From contig NZ_JAJSOH010000048.1 in assembly GCF_021277265.1 (NCBI RefSeq), forward strand, positions 1 to 37,608: DNA of 37,608 nt, given 5' to 3'. Of the stretch, positions 22,930-33,828 are shown piece after piece. The position numbers and the translations under genes are program-made. The stretch's first letter is position 1. Each line of letters opens with the position of its first letter. The notes beneath the pieces were generated by a model. It was given only the letters and a program-made list of their open reading frames with translations. It was not told where the DNA came from and did not search any database. The stretch is from Kineosporia rhizophila. Lineage in GTDB: Bacteria > Actinomycetota > Actinomycetes > Actinomycetales > Kineosporiaceae.

Positions 22930-23466
22930 TTGAGTCACCTCAGTTGTTCGTCGAACTCAGTAGGTAGTTGAGCCGTACCGGAGCAATTCCGGCCGTCCGG
23001 CCGATCATTCTTTCCCCGATCGGCGCAGGCAGACCGCGAAATCTGGTCCGAACCTAGCGAGTCGGTATCCCGGAGGGCAACGCGGGGGGCCGTGTCGCCA
23101 CGCCACCGTGCGGTATGCCGTTCCGTTCGACTTTCCCACCAGCTTCCAGCCGTGTTCCGGTCACCACGCAACCTCGATCGCTGACGATCGGGTTCCGTCG
23201 AGAGCCGACACTAACGGCTAATCCAGACATACTGGTATTCATGTCCTCCGGGACGCGCCGTGAAACCGACATCGAGAGATGTTTTAAGGCTTCGGAGCGC
23301 ATTTACCGCCGGATTGACGGCGCTGATCCTGTCACGCGCGGCCACCCTCCTCGCACCGGGTCCCCGGCCCCGGCCCCGGACGGGCGCAGGTAACACGCGC
23401 CCCACACCCCTCTGACGGCCCTCAGCGGGCCGCAGACGGCCTCTGGGCCCGACCAGCGCACAAAAG
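22930..23466. other. Intergenic gap between mihF and the conservon
   Basis: No credible gene lies here; short frames at 23115-23393 (+) and 23211-23405 (-) lack a ribosome-binding site and any family resemblance. The mihF-proximal 100 bp hold two small inverted repeats: CCGGA/TCCGG at 22978-22992 and CCGATC/GATCGG at 23001-23023. Around 23205-23335 the base composition is noticeably less GC-rich than the surroundings. It may hold promoters or a small RNA, but I cannot support either. Confidence 0.5.
23051..23080 (-). promoter_or_regulatory. Candidate mihF promoter
   Basis: TTGCCC (23075-23080) and TAGGTT (23051-23056) on the minus strand are 18 nt apart. Initiation would give a leader of about 115 nt carrying two small hairpins. 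Other TANNNT boxes exist further upstream (for example 23208-23213), so this is only the best-spaced candidate. Confidence 0.35.
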
Positions 23467-23500
23467 CGTCCGGCACCCGCCCGGAGGCAGGTGCCGGACG
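23467..23500 (-). terminator. Terminator after the conservon operon
   Basis: CGTCCGGCACC (23467-23477) pairs perfectly with GGTGCCGGACG (23490-23500). On the minus strand the stem is followed by GCTTTTGTG, a short U-tract. It lies 13 bp after the stop of the GTPase gene, so the operon ends here. Confidence 0.85.
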
Positions 23501-23513
23501 TACGGCGGGTGCT

Positions 23514-24110
23514 TCAGGCCGGTGCCGCGGTGGCCATCGTGATCGCATGCTCGGCCAGCGTGACCAGCAGTTCCTTGGCCGAGGCGCGCTGGCGCACGTC
23601 GGCCATCACGACCGGCACCCGGGCGTCCAGGTCCAGGGCCTCACGCACCTCGTCGGGCTTGTACTCGGCCTCCCCGTCGAAGCAGTTCACCCCGATCACG
23701 AACGGGATGCCGCGACGCTCGAAGAAGTCCACGGCCGGGAAGCAGGACTCCAGCCGGCGGGTGTCGGCCAGCACCACGGCGCCGATCGCGCCCTCGGCCA
23801 GCTCGTCCCACATGAACCAGAACCGGTCCTGGCCGGGCGTGCCGAACAGGTACAGCACCAGCTCCGGGCTGATCGTGATCCGGCCGAAGTCGAGGGCGAC
23901 CGTGGTGGTGCGCTTGGACTCCACCCCGGAGAGGTCGTCCACCCCCCGGCTGAGCTCGGTGATGAGCTCCTCGGTGCGCAGCGGCGGGATCTCGCTGATG
24001 GTTCCGACCATGGTGGTCTTCCCGACTCCGAAGCCACCCGCGATCAGCAGCTTCACCGCCGTCGCGCGTACCCCGGGCCGCTGGTTGGAGTCAGAGTCGG
24101 CGAATGCCAT
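23514..24110 (-). CDS. cvnD: Conservon small GTPase (CvnD type)
   Basis: A 198-aa Ras-like GTP-binding protein, last gene of the conservon. G1 is GGFGVGKTT (25-33), G3 is GTPGQDRF (90-97), the G4 position reads NCFD (142-145) instead of NKxD, and G5 is probably in DVRQRAS. The altered G4 is usual for the bacterial MglA/CvnD group. It overlaps the DUF742 gene by 20 nt. In conservons the GTPase acts with the sensor kinase-like protein, roadblock and DUF742 partners in a membrane-linked signalling complex; the output here is unknown. No P450 or other fifth gene follows. Confidence 0.93.
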   Translation of the reverse strand: MAFADSDSNQRPGVRATAVKLLIAGGFGVGKTTMVGTISEIPPLRTEELITELSRGVDDLSGVESKRTTTVALDFGRITISPELVLYLFGTPGQDRFWFMWDELAEGAIGAVVLADTRRLESCFPAVDFFERRGIPFVIGVNCFDGEAEYKPDEVREALDLDARVPVVMADVRQRASAKELLVTLAEHAITMATAAPA

Positions 24111-24456
24111 TGATAACCGCCTGGAGGACGTTGATGTCGGGGGTGACCGCGGACCGGAACATCAGCAGCTGCCGGTCGATCAGGTCACCGATGAGGATCT
24201 TGACGACGCTGAGCGGCAGGCCCAGGTCGGCGGAGACTTCGGCGACGGACTTGGGGTGCTGGCACATGGTGACGATCTGCAGCCCCTCGGGCTCCAGGGT
24301 GTCGGCCAGCTGCGGGGTGACCCGCTGCAGCGCCACCACCAGGGTGATCATCGCGAGGTCACGTTGCTTGCTGGTGGTACGCCCGCGGGTCAGCGCGTAC
24401 GGCCGGACCAGGGGCCCGGCCTCCTCGTCGAACCAGTGCTGATCCGCCGGAGTCAC
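24091..24456 (-). CDS. cvnC: DUF742 protein (CvnC type)
   Basis: A 121-aa protein with the DUF742 pattern. The N-terminus has VRPYALTRGRT. Two helical blocks resemble a winged helix (QHPKSVAEVSADLGLPLSVV and ILIGDLIDRQLL), and it ends with DINVLQAVINGIRRL. The GTG start overlaps the roadblock stop as GTGA, and the end overlaps the GTPase gene by 20 nt. DUF742 members are partners of the GTPase in conservons; DNA binding is suggested by the helix layout but not proven. Confidence 0.93.
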   Translation of the reverse strand: MTPADQHWFDEEAGPLVRPYALTRGRTTSKQRDLAMITLVVALQRVTPQLADTLEPEGLQIVTMCQHPKSVAEVSADLGLPLSVVKILIGDLIDRQLLMFRSAVTPDINVLQAVINGIRRL

Positions 24457-24881
24457 GGTCGGGGACCCGCCCCCGGACCTGCCTCCTCGGCGCGCGGCTG
24501 CGAGCTGAGATAGGTGCCCACCTGCTTCACCAGCAGGTTCATCTCGTAGGCGACCATGCCCATGTCCGCGTTCACGTCGGCCAGCAGCGCGAGACAGGCG
24601 CCCTGCCCGGCGGCCGTGACCACCAGGAAGTAGTTGTCCATCTCGACCACGGTCTGCCGCACCCCGCCGCCCCCGAAGTGCCGGCCGGTGCCCCGGGCCA
24701 GGCTCTGGAAGCCGGAGGCGACCGCGGCCAGGTGCTCGCCGTCGTCCCGGTCGAGGTTGCTGGACCGGCCGATGAGCAGGCCGTCGGACGAGAGAACGAT
24801 CGCCCGGTCCGCGCCCGGCAGACGGCGGAGCAGATCCTCCACCAGCCAGTCCAGGCCACCCATCGCGCTGTTCTGCGTCAT
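24453..24881 (-). CDS. cvnB: Roadblock/LC7 domain protein (CvnB type)
   Basis: A 142-aa protein with one roadblock/LC7 fold: LDWLVEDLLRRLPGADRAIV, SSDGLLIGRSSNLDRDDGEH and the C-terminal FLVVTAAGQGACLALLADVN. Roadblock proteins act as GTPase regulators, comparable to MglB. The start ATG 24881 has GGAAGGCGAG just upstream. It lies 129 bp after cvnA, and that gap contains a 10-bp perfect hairpin, so expression relative to the kinase may be adjusted there. The C-terminal 15 residues are Pro/Gly-rich. Confidence 0.93.
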   Translation of the reverse strand: MTQNSAMGGLDWLVEDLLRRLPGADRAIVLSSDGLLIGRSSNLDRDDGEHLAAVASGFQSLARGTGRHFGGGGVRQTVVEMDNYFLVVTAAGQGACLALLADVNADMGMVAYEMNLLVKQVGTYLSSQPRAEEAGPGAGPRP

Positions 24882-24974
24882 CTCGCCTTCCAGTCCGTGG
24901 TTCGCGAAAACAGTGTCTTCGCCCTTCTTCTGCGTGGTGCCCGGTGGTGCTGTCGTACAGGTGCTGCAGGTGCT

Positions 24975-25005
24975 GGTCGCGGCCCGCTCGTGACCGGCCG
25001 CGACC
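24975..25005. other. Hairpin in the cvnA-cvnB gap
   Basis: GGTCGCGGCC (24975-24984) and GGCCGCGACC (24996-25005) are perfect 10-bp arms around an 11-nt loop. The stem starts right after the cvnA stop codon. No U-tract follows, so it is more likely an attenuator or an mRNA-stabilising element that separates the kinase level from that of the other three proteins. Confidence 0.6.
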
Positions 25006-25010
25006 GCCGG

Positions 25011-28010
25011 TCAGTTCTCCGGACGTTCGGTCCGGCCGCGCTGGGTGCCCCGCTGGAACGCCGCCATCCGGTTGCGGGCCAGGTCCGGGTCGCCCTGCGG
25101 GCCCGCCTCGGCCCGCTCGGGCACCGGCGGGGCACTCGGCATGGGCGTGTTCTTGAGCCGGTCGGACAGATGGGCCTGCCGGGTGCGCCGGGGCAGCGCC
25201 GGCCGGCCGTCGTCGGTGGTGCGGCGCACCCCGGCCGGAGGCGTGGGCGCCCCCTTGCCCAGCCCGCCGTTCTGCGCCCCGCCGTTCTGCGCCGCGCCGG
25301 GCGTGCGCGTCGGCAGGCTGCCGGACGCCGGAGGGGCGCTGATGATCCCCGCGCCGTTGCCCCGCGAGGCCGGGTAGTCGATCCGGGCCTGCTGGTTCAC
25401 CGTCGGGCCGGGCTCGCCGTCGGCCAGGTTCTGCCGGAAGTGGCTGCTCGGACCGGGCACGTCCACCCGCGGGTTCTGCGACCCGGCCGAGAGGCCCGGA
25501 CCACCGGGCGTACCCGGGGTGCCTGGGAAGCTGGACTGGGCGTGCCGCATCGGGCCGGTCTGCGTCGGAGCGGACTGGCCCGGCGCAGCGGGCCGGCTGC
25601 CGACCGGTGGAACGGGGTGCAACCCGGTCGGCCGGGCGCCCAGCTCGTCCCGGCCGGGACGGTCGATCGGGCCGGTGGCAGTGCGGGCCTCGCCGGGGGC
25701 CACGGTCAGGGCCGGGGTCGCACCGGTGGTCTCGCCCGGTGAGGGGACGAGGCTGATCTCACCGGTCATCTCCCCCGTGATCGCCATGCGCTCGTGCAGC
25801 GACCGCGCCGCCTGCCCGCCCGGCGCCGCGTCGGCGCCGTCGATGGCCAGCGTCTGGGTGCTGCCGGTGAGGCCGCCCGCCGGGTTGGCCTCGAACAGCT
25901 CGGTCGGGATGAGCACGACGGCCTTGGTGCCGCCGTAGGCCGGGGACGGGGTCAGGGTGACCCGGATGTTCTGGCCGGCCGCCAGCTGCGCCACCACGAA
26001 CATGCCCAGGCGGGGCTCCTCGCGCAGGGTCAGCGCGTGGAAGTCGGGGGCCGTGGTCAGCATCTCGTTGAGCTCGGTGAGCTTGTCCGCCGGGATGCCC
26101 AGGCCCTGGTCCTCGATCTCGATCACCAGGCCCTTGCCGACCAGGTTGCCCCGGACCTCGACCTTGGACATCGGCGGGGAGAACGAGGTGGCGTTGTCGA
26201 CCAGCTCGGCGAGCAGGTGGATGACGTCGGCCACCGCGGACCCGTTGATCGACAGGCGGGGCAGGCGCCCGATCGAGACCCGGGCGTAGTCCTGCGCCTC
26301 GGAGATCGAGGAGCGGACCACCTGCAGCAGGTCGACGGAGTTGCGCCAGCGCCGGCCGGGCTGGCCGCCGCCCAGGATGACCAGGTTCTCGGCGTTGCGG
26401 CGGGCCCGGGTGGCCAGGTGGTCGAGCTCGAACAGCAGCTCGATCTGCTCCGGGTCCTCCTCGAAGCGCTCGGCCTTCTCCAGCACGCCCAGCTGCCGGT
26501 GCACGATCACCTGGCTGCGGTAGGCGATGTTCAGGAAGACCTCGCGCAGGCCGGCCCGGGTCTCGGCCTCCTGCACGGCCGCGCTGACCGCCATCGACTG
26601 GGCCCGGTTGAAGGCGTCGGCCACCTCACCGATCTCGTCGGAGCCGTAGCTGAGGGTCGGCATCTGCCGGTGCTCCTCGTCGACCTCACCGGCCCGCAGC
26701 CCCTCGATCAGGGCGGGCAGCCGGTTCTGGGCCATGTCCAGGGTCTGGTCGCGCAGCCCGCGCAGGCGCGCGGCCAGCCGGTTGGACTCCCGGGTGGTGA
26801 GCATGAAGACCAGGGCGCCGAAGAGCAGGGAGCCGACCCCGCCGTAGATCGCCGCGTTCACCTGGTCGTCGGCCGCGTCCACGGCCAGTGTGGAGGAGTA
26901 GTCCAGGTGCAGCAGGGCCAGGTCGGTCAGCTGCTGGGTGACCTCGTCGTTGGCCGTCTCCCAGGCCGAGGAGGCGATCGGCAGCTCGGCCTTGAGCTTG
27001 CCGTTGTTCACCTGGCCCTTGGTCGGGGCGGTGTCCGACAGCCCGAGCGCACCGGCCGGCAGGTCACCGGCGTTCTCCGGCTCGGTCCCGCTCCCCTGCC
27101 CCTGGTCCTCGCCCGCGTCGGGCTGCGCCGGGGCGTCGTCGTTCTGCGGCCCCTTGCCGTCGGCCTCGGCGAAGGCCCGCTTCTGCTTCTGGGTGAGCGG
27201 GGCGGCCTCGAGCACCGCCAGCTCGACCTGGGCCTGCTGGCGCCAGGCGGCACTGGAGGTGATCTCCTCCAGCTGGGCCTGCTCCGAGGCCGGGAGCTGG
27301 GTGGCGATGGTCTCCAGGTCGTCGCGGTAGTTGCCGCCGGTCCGGACGAAGGTCTGGTACTCCTGCGGGGTCAGGCCCTCGTTCGAGAACGCCACGTAGG
27401 CCAGGCCGTTGCCCCGGGCCAGCTGGTTGACCACCATGATCAGGCTGGCCGAGGTGTTCTCCTCGACCGAGGCGTTACCGTTCGGGGCGACCCGGGCCAG
27501 GGCCCACACGCTCTCGGCGATCTGGCGGATCATGCCGCCCCAGTAGTCGGTGGCCTCCAGCACGGTGGCGTCGCCGGTGTCGATCCGCCCGCGGATCTTC
27601 GGCATCTCGGCCATCCGCCCGGCGAACGCGGCGAACACCGGGTCGAGCTCCGGCGGCGCGCTCTCGGCCAGCGAACCCGCGTCCTCGCCGATCGTCACCA
27701 GGGCCTGGTCGGTGCTGGCGCGCTGGGCGTCCAGCCGGCTCTTGTTCTCCGGTGAGGGGTCGGCCAGGTAGGCCGCGCTGAGCAGGAGCTCGCGCCGGGC
27801 CTCGGGGATGAACGACTGGGAGGAGCCGAGGCTGTCCTTCACCACACTGTTCGCGCCGCGCAGGTCCCAGGCGTTGTAGGCGAAGTAGGACGCCACCGTG
27901 AGGCCGACCAGGACGAGCGAGAGGCTGGGGAACCAGCCGATCATCAGGATGCGGGTGCGGATCGACCGGCCGCCCAGTCGCTTTCGGGCACCGCTGGCCT
28001 TCGGAGCCAT
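25011..28010 (-). CDS. cvnA: Conservon sensor histidine kinase-like protein (CvnA type)
   Basis: A 999-aa membrane sensor. TM1 is at about 20-44, followed by a nitrate/nitrite-sensing (NIT)-type extracytoplasmic domain (about 45-385). TM2 is at about 387-405 and a HAMP-like linker follows to about 470. A helical region with RSQVIVHRQLG and ELDHLATRARRNAENLVIL follows, then a HATPase domain (about 595-705) with LAELVDNATSFSPP (N box) and EDQGLGIP (G1). Residues about 706-999 are a Pro/Gly/Thr-rich disordered tail. The NIT region contains a low-complexity acidic insert (about 283-330). No response regulator is nearby; as in other conservons, the output is probably through the roadblock, DUF742 and GTPase partners. 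Confidence 0.93.
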   Translation of the reverse strand: MAPKASGARKRLGGRSIRTRILMIGWFPSLSLVLVGLTVASYFAYNAWDLRGANSVVKDSLGSSQSFIPEARRELLLSAAYLADPSPENKSRLDAQRASTDQALVTIGEDAGSLAESAPPELDPVFAAFAGRMAEMPKIRGRIDTGDATVLEATDYWGGMIRQIAESVWALARVAPNGNASVEENTSASLIMVVNQLARGNGLAYVAFSNEGLTPQEYQTFVRTGGNYRDDLETIATQLPASEQAQLEEITSSAAWRQQAQVELAVLEAAPLTQKQKRAFAEADGKGPQNDDAPAQPDAGEDQGQGSGTEPENAGDLPAGALGLSDTAPTKGQVNNGKLKAELPIASSAWETANDEVTQQLTDLALLHLDYSSTLAVDAADDQVNAAIYGGVGSLLFGALVFMLTTRESNRLAARLRGLRDQTLDMAQNRLPALIEGLRAGEVDEEHRQMPTLSYGSDEIGEVADAFNRAQSMAVSAAVQEAETRAGLREVFLNIAYRSQVIVHRQLGVLEKAERFEEDPEQIELLFELDHLATRARRNAENLVILGGGQPGRRWRNSVDLLQVVRSSISEAQDYARVSIGRLPRLSINGSAVADVIHLLAELVDNATSFSPPMSKVEVRGNLVGKGLVIEIEDQGLGIPADKLTELNEMLTTAPDFHALTLREEPRLGMFVVAQLAAGQNIRVTLTPSPAYGGTKAVVLIPTELFEANPAGGLTGSTQTLAIDGADAAPGGQAARSLHERMAITGEMTGEISLVPSPGETTGATPALTVAPGEARTATGPIDRPGRDELGARPTGLHPVPPVGSRPAAPGQSAPTQTGPMRHAQSSFPGTPGTPGGPGLSAGSQNPRVDVPGPSSHFRQNLADGEPGPTVNQQARIDYPASRGNGAGIISAPPASGSLPTRTPGAAQNGGAQNGGLGKGAPTPPAGVRRTTDDGRPALPRRTRQAHLSDRLKNTPMPSAPPVPERAEAGPQGDPDLARNRMAAFQRGTQRGRTERPEN

Positions 28011-28320
28011 CGAGACGGCATTCCTTCCCGAACCCCGGGGACTCTGGGGTAGGGGCCACTCCCGTCGCGCCGGTGGGACCGGGCGGGCGGATCACGGCCA
28101 CGAACAGGGGCTGGGCCCGGAGTCCGGCAACAGGTGCATGCCGATCAACGAATTACCCAGCGTGCACCCTTGCTCGCATTCCGTCAGGCAGTGACGATCT
28201 CCTGGAGTCCGGGTCCGCTTGTGACGTTTCCGGCTTTGTGACTTGCACGGGATCCCGCTGGCGACTCCCGCACACCCGTTGCGCCCCATCCGATTTGGTA
28301 CGGATATGGCCCTGAGGGGT
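28011..28320. other. cvnA leader/upstream region without a gene
   Basis: Together with the promoter block that follows, this makes a 532-bp gap between cvnA and pyrF. It is less GC-rich than the coding regions around it. I found no tRNA, and the short frames present (for example 28184-28435, minus) have no ribosome-binding site or recognisable product. If the candidate promoter near 28323-28353 is real, most of this stretch is a long cvnA 5' leader of about 300 nt. Confidence 0.5.
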
Positions 28321-28322
28321 GC

Positions 28323-28353
28323 AACATAAGCACTGTTCGCTTATGGGAGTCAA
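28323..28353 (-). promoter_or_regulatory. Candidate conservon promoter with internal dyad
   Basis: Minus-strand TTGACT (28348-28353) and TATGTT (28323-28328) are 19 nt apart; shifting the -10 by one base to TTATGT gives 18 nt. The spacer holds a perfect 7-bp inverted repeat, CATAAGC (28325-28331) and GCTTATG (28339-28345), separated by 7 nt. A protein bound there would block or remodel the promoter. Confidence 0.45.
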
Positions 28354-28489
28354 GTGCAGATAGCTCTGTGTACAGCCGTGAACACTCCCTTGACGAAGTC
28401 ATATCCGACATTCGTTGTTCGTGACGGAAAGCCACCGGCTATTCACGGATGGTCGGGGACATTCGTCGGTGTTCCGTTATCAAACTGGA

Positions 28490-28529
28490 CAAAAGAAAAC
28501 CCGGCCGCCGGAAGAATCCGGTTGCCGGG
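28490..28529 (-). terminator. Terminator of the pyrimidine operon
   Basis: In the minus-strand transcript CCCGG-CAA-CCGG pairs with CCGG-CGG-CCGGG across a 6-nt loop (28500-28529). It is followed by TTTTCTTTTG (28499-28490). This is a textbook intrinsic terminator, 14 bp after the pyrF stop, and it separates pyrF from the conservon. Confidence 0.9.
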
Positions 28530-28542
28530 CGTCCTTTGGCAA

Positions 28543-29387
28543 TTACGCTCCGAGAACCTCGCGTACTGATTCGACGGTCCGGGCGGCGGCCTCACGCAAC
28601 TGCGCCACCGAGGGACCGGCCCCCAGCACCTCCCGCGAGGAATTCGGCAGCACGTGCCCGACCGCAGCACCGAAAACTGCCTTCAGATCGGCCGCGGTGG
28701 CCCCCTGCGCACCGATCCCGGGCGCCAGGATCGGCCCGTTCAGGGCCGAGAGGTCGTGCTCGCGCCCGACTCCGGTGACGGTCGCCCCGACCACCACGCC
28801 CACGGAACCGAGCGGCTGGGCGCCCGTGTTCTCGGCCGCCGCGGCGTCGATCATCGTCTGGGCCACGGTGCGGCCCTCGGCGCCCCGGGCGTGCTGGACC
28901 TGGCCGCCCTCCGGGTTCGAGGTGAGAGCGAGCACGAAGACACCGCGGCCGTTCGCCCTGGCCACGTCGAGAAGCGGCCGCAGAGAACCGAATCCGAGGA
29001 ACGGTGAGACCGTCACCGCGTCGCCGGCCAGTGGGGAGGCCGGTCCGGCGTAGGCGTCGGCATAGGCCGCCATGGTCGAGCCGATGTCTCCACGCTTGGC
29101 GTCGACGATGCTCAGCCCGCCCGCCTCCCGGACACCGGCCAGGGCCTGTTCCAGCACGGCCACCCCCCGGGAACCGAACCGCTCGAAGAACGCCGCCTGC
29201 GGCTTGATCACCGCGACCTGGCCGGCCAGGGCCTCCACCGTGGTCAGGGTGAAACGCTCCAGACCGGCCACGTCGTCGTCCAGACCCCAGCGCGCCAGCA
29301 GGGCCGGGTGCGGGTCGATGCCGACGCAGAGCGGGCCGCGCTCGCGCACGGCCGCGCTCAGACGTTCGCCGAACGGGATCAGCGAGG

Positions 29388-29391
<4 letters not shown>
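28543..29391 (-). CDS. pyrF: Orotidine 5'-phosphate decarboxylase
   Basis: Last step of UMP synthesis. The 282-aa protein is of the longer actinobacterial/mycobacterial type, with LCVGIDPHP, the catalytic LSIVDAKRGDIGST, SPFLGFGSLRPLL and LAPGIGAQG. GTG 29391 overlaps the carB stop as GTGA. It is the last gene of the operon; a terminator follows directly. The usual neighbour mihF is about 5.6 kb away because the conservon lies between. Confidence 0.97.
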
Positions 29392-32691
<3,300 letters not shown>

Positions 32692-32708
<17 letters not shown>

Positions 32709-33828
32709 CGGCGCTGTGCTCCCCCATCAGATCGGCGAAGCGGTCGAACAGGTAGCCGGCGTCGTGCGGACCGGCTGCCGCCTCGGGGTGGTACTGCACC
32801 GAGAATGCAGGCCCGTCAACAAGATTGAGACCCTCGACGACGTCGTCGTTGAGGTTGACATGGCTCACCTGAGCCTGCCCGAACGGCGTCGCGAAGGTGC
32901 CCTCCAGGGGCGCGTCGACGGCGAAGCCGTGGTTGTGCGCGGTGACCTCGACCTTGCCGGTGGTGCGGTCCATCACCGGCTGGTTGATCCCGCGGTGGCC
33001 GTAGCCCAGCTTGTAGGTGCCCAGGTCGAGGGCGCGGCCGAAGAGCTGGTTGCCGAAGCAGATGCCGAAGAACGGGATCCGCCGCTCGAGCACCTGCTGC
33101 AGCAGCGCGATCTGCGGCTCGGCGGTGGCCGGGTCGCCCGGGCCGTTGGAGAAGAACACCCCGTCGGGGTTCGTCGCCAGCACGTCCTCGATGCTCGCCC
33201 GGGCCGGGAGCACGTGCGACTCGATCCCGCGCTGGGCCATCCGCTGCGGCGTCATCGCCTTGATGCCCAGGTCGATCGAGGCCACCGTGAAACGCTTCTC
33301 GCCGAGGGCGGGCACGACGTAGGCCCGGTCGGTGCTGACCTCGTCGGCCAGCGCGGCGCCGCTCATCGGGGGCGCGTTGCGGACCTGCTCCAGCAGCTCG
33401 CTCTCGGGCGCCAGGGCGTCACCGGAGAAGATGCCCACCCGCATCGCCCCGCGCTCACGCAGGTGGCGGGTGATGGCGCGGGTGTCGACGTGCGAGATGC
33501 CCACGACCCCCTGCCCGGCCAGCTCGGCGGGCAGTTCGCGCTTCGAGCGCCAGTTGGAGGCGCGGCGCGCGGGGTCGCGCACCACGTAGCCGGCCACCCA
33601 GATCCTCGCGGACTCCAGGTCCTCGTCGTTGACGCCGGTGTTGCCGACGTGCGGGGCGGTCATCACCACGACCTGCCGGTGGTACGACGGGTCGGTCAGC
33701 GTCTCCTGGTAGCCGGTCATCCCGGTGGAGAACACCGCCTCGCCGACCGTCGCGCCGACCGCACCGTAGGCACGACCGCGCCAGGTGCTGCCGTCCTCCA
33801 GGACGAGCACCGCGGGGCTGTGGGTCAC
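32692..33828 (-). CDS. carA: Carbamoyl-phosphate synthase small subunit
   Basis: The glutamine amidotransferase subunit, delivering ammonia to CarB. The 378-aa protein has an N-terminal CPSase_S domain (LVLEDGSTWRGRAYGA, STGMTGYQETLTDPSY) and a class I amidotransferase domain. The catalytic cysteine is in FFGICFGNQLFG, and the His/Glu pair in VQYHPEAAAGPHD. GTG 33828 overlaps the pyrC stop as GTGA. In many actinobacteria a small PH-like protein gene lies between pyrC and carA; none is present here. Confidence 0.97.

Noticed and set aside
23211..23405. Short minus-strand frame in the mihF-conservon gap
   Set aside because: No start signal and an Arg/Gly/Ala-rich sequence typical of random GC-rich frames.
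25794..27755. Plus-strand open frame opposite cvnA (653 codons)
   Set aside because: Antisense shadow of a GC-rich gene with no recognisable domain or start signal.
28184..28435. 83-codon minus-strand frame upstream of cvnA
   Set aside because: No Shine-Dalgarno, no family resemblance, and it overlaps the best promoter candidate of the conservon.
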